Assembly: GCF_003350325.1 (NCBI RefSeq) | Contig: NZ_QLYZ01000003.1 | Span: forward strand, 62,882-126,881 | Reading direction: 5' to 3' | From: Vibrio rhodolitus | Lineage (GTDB): Bacteria; Pseudomonadota; Gammaproteobacteria; Enterobacterales; Vibrionaceae | DNA: 64,000 nt | Shown: positions 63,155 through 64,000 of the stretch, one piece after another | How positions within the stretch are numbered: position 1 is the stretch's first letter | Layout: every line of letters starts with the position of its first letter | The notes under the pieces: model-generated | Seen by the model: the letters and a program-made list of their open reading frames with translations, nothing else | Databases searched by the model: none | What the model was told of the DNA's origin: nothing | Position numbers and translations under genes: made by a program

Positions 63155-64000
63155 ATGTGGGAAGAGATCGTCGCGCTCTCTGACGATGGAAAGCAAGTGA
63201 TTGCAAAGTTACCAAATGAAATGTCGCTACCGCGAGACATGGACTCAGGTGGCTTAAATGCAGTACTAGAACAGCTCAACGCTCACGTGTTCTTCTTATA
63301 CGAAGAAGAAGTCCTCCGTTTTCTTACTCTTGCCAAAGAAGGCAAATCTGAATCATTTCATGGCATTGTGATTGCTGAAAAGCTCGACGCCAAACTAGAG
63401 ATGGTTATCGCAGAAGATAACATGCTCGCCAGCATGATTGTGACCGGTGCCTATGGTGGTAAGCCGCTTAGTGGCGTTCAACTGGTTCAAGCCCTTTCAA
63501 GCGCATCTGTCACCAAAGGTATTAACAAACTCGCGTTAAAGAAAGTGCTGGTGGTGAGTACCCAACTTGCTCCAGGTAAACAATTTACCCAGCCGATCGC
63601 GATGGGTAAGAAGCCGATTGATGGAAAAGATGCCCAGTTTGTGCCTCTCGTTAAAGATGTCACCAAGCAGATACTAGCGCCGGTTGAAGATGAGACAGGC
63701 AAAGTGGATATGCTTAACCTTGGCGAGACGGTCAGTGTGGCGAAAGGGCAGCCCTTAATGAGGCGGATCCCCGCAACACAAGGTCAAGCGGGGCTTACCG
63801 TTCAGGGCAAAGAGATCACAGCTCAAGATGGTAAAGATCTTCCTTTCAAGGAAGGTAAAGGGTCAGTGATCAGTGAAAAAGATCCGAATATTTTGATTGC
63901 TGATCTTACCGGTATGCCGATCTTGCGTGAGTTTGGTGTCGACGTGGACGATGTCTTGGTCCTAGAAACTATTGGTGTTGCTACCGGACATGTGAAGTTT
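63155..64000 (+). CDS. DUF342/FapA-family protein, 5' part only
   Basis: The frame opens with ATG at 63155 behind GGTGAAGC and remains open to the window edge (282 codons). It starts MWEEIVALSDDGKQVIAKLP and contains the DUF342 stretch GQPLMRRIPATQGQAGLTVQ and ADLTGMPILREFGVDVDDVL. These proteins (flagellar assembly protein A family, unrelated to the Fap amyloid subunit of the same name) carry a beta-helix and are linked to flagellum or cell-envelope organisation. The 295-base gap upstream contains a TTGGAT...TATAAA promoter-like sequence (about 62991-63013). Confidence 0.8.
   Translation, partial: MWEEIVALSDDGKQVIAKLPNEMSLPRDMDSGGLNAVLEQLNAHVFFLYEEEVLRFLTLAKEGKSESFHGIVIAEKLDAKLEMVIAEDNMLASMIVTGAYGGKPLSGVQLVQALSSASVTKGINKLALKKVLVVSTQLAPGKQFTQPIAMGKKPIDGKDAQFVPLVKDVTKQILAPVEDETGKVDMLNLGETVSVAKGQPLMRRIPATQGQAGLTVQGKEITAQDGKDLPFKEGKGSVISEKDPNILIADLTGMPILREFGVDVDDVLVLETIGVATGHVKF

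Noticed and set aside
62942..63196. 84-codon minus-strand frame before the DUF342 gene
   Set aside because: It overlaps the start of the clear plus-strand gene and has no homology I can recognise.
1..64000. tRNA, rRNA, insertion sequences, integron or prophage genes
   Set aside because: I looked for cloverleaf-like segments, transposase or integrase motifs and found none that I could support.

Overview
The window looks like a stretch of the secondary chromosome (chromosome 2) of a Vibrio. The decisive evidence is a complete chromosome-2 replication and segregation locus: rctB (36776-38746, minus), an origin region with six regularly spaced ATGATCA iterons and a perfect DnaA box (38.8-39.6 kb), parA2-parB2 (39997-42193), and seven sites matching the Vibrio parS2 consensus TTTACA-N-TGTAAA between 39.7 and 56.9 kb. 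A CsgD/VpsT-type regulator, the AcnD/PrpF form of the methylcitrate cycle, YibL and an ERIC-type repeat also fit this group. The species cannot be named from the sequence alone.

Layout. 0-0.8 kb: tail of a DMT transporter and an FMN-reductase-like protein. 0.8-9.7 kb: minus-strand methylcitrate cycle locus (gntR-prpB-prpC-acnD-prpF-prpE) for propionate use, with palindromic operators ahead of the regulator. 10.2-15.3 kb: small membrane protein, YdhR-like monooxygenase and divergent LysR; catalase with an OxyR-like site; aromatic amino acid transporter with a TyrR-like box. 15.5-20.7 kb: a Fap-like functional-amyloid locus (outer-membrane barrel, FapE-like protein, C39 peptidase, small subunit, Asn/Asp/Gly repeat protein) divergent from the CsgD/VpsT-like regulator. 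This is the most interesting accessory system here. 20.8-31.2 kb: YibL, DUF4344 protein, chemoreceptor, NlpE-like lipoprotein, succinate-semialdehyde dehydrogenase, LysR with a divergent three-gene efflux cluster, YebC-like protein, small proteins. 31.5-33.8 kb: a Fur-box-controlled pair of peptide-type ABC ATPases without permeases, plus an unknown protein. 33.9-36.6 kb: TPP riboswitch and thiD-thiM-thiE. 36.6-42.2 kb: replication/partition core. 42.4-64 kb: tmcA, a STAS/SpoIIE partner-switching pair resembling Shewanella CrsA-CrsR, then many small regulator-plus-enzyme or regulator-plus-transporter units (MarR, three TetR, LysR), an MscK-like channel and the start of a DUF342 protein.

Functional picture. 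Operators can often be paired with the regulator beside them (GntR, MarR, three TetR), and global regulators are represented by Fur, OxyR and TyrR-like boxes. I saw no rRNA, tRNA, CRISPR array, insertion sequence or prophage. All functions come from reading motifs and from family knowledge; no database search was run.
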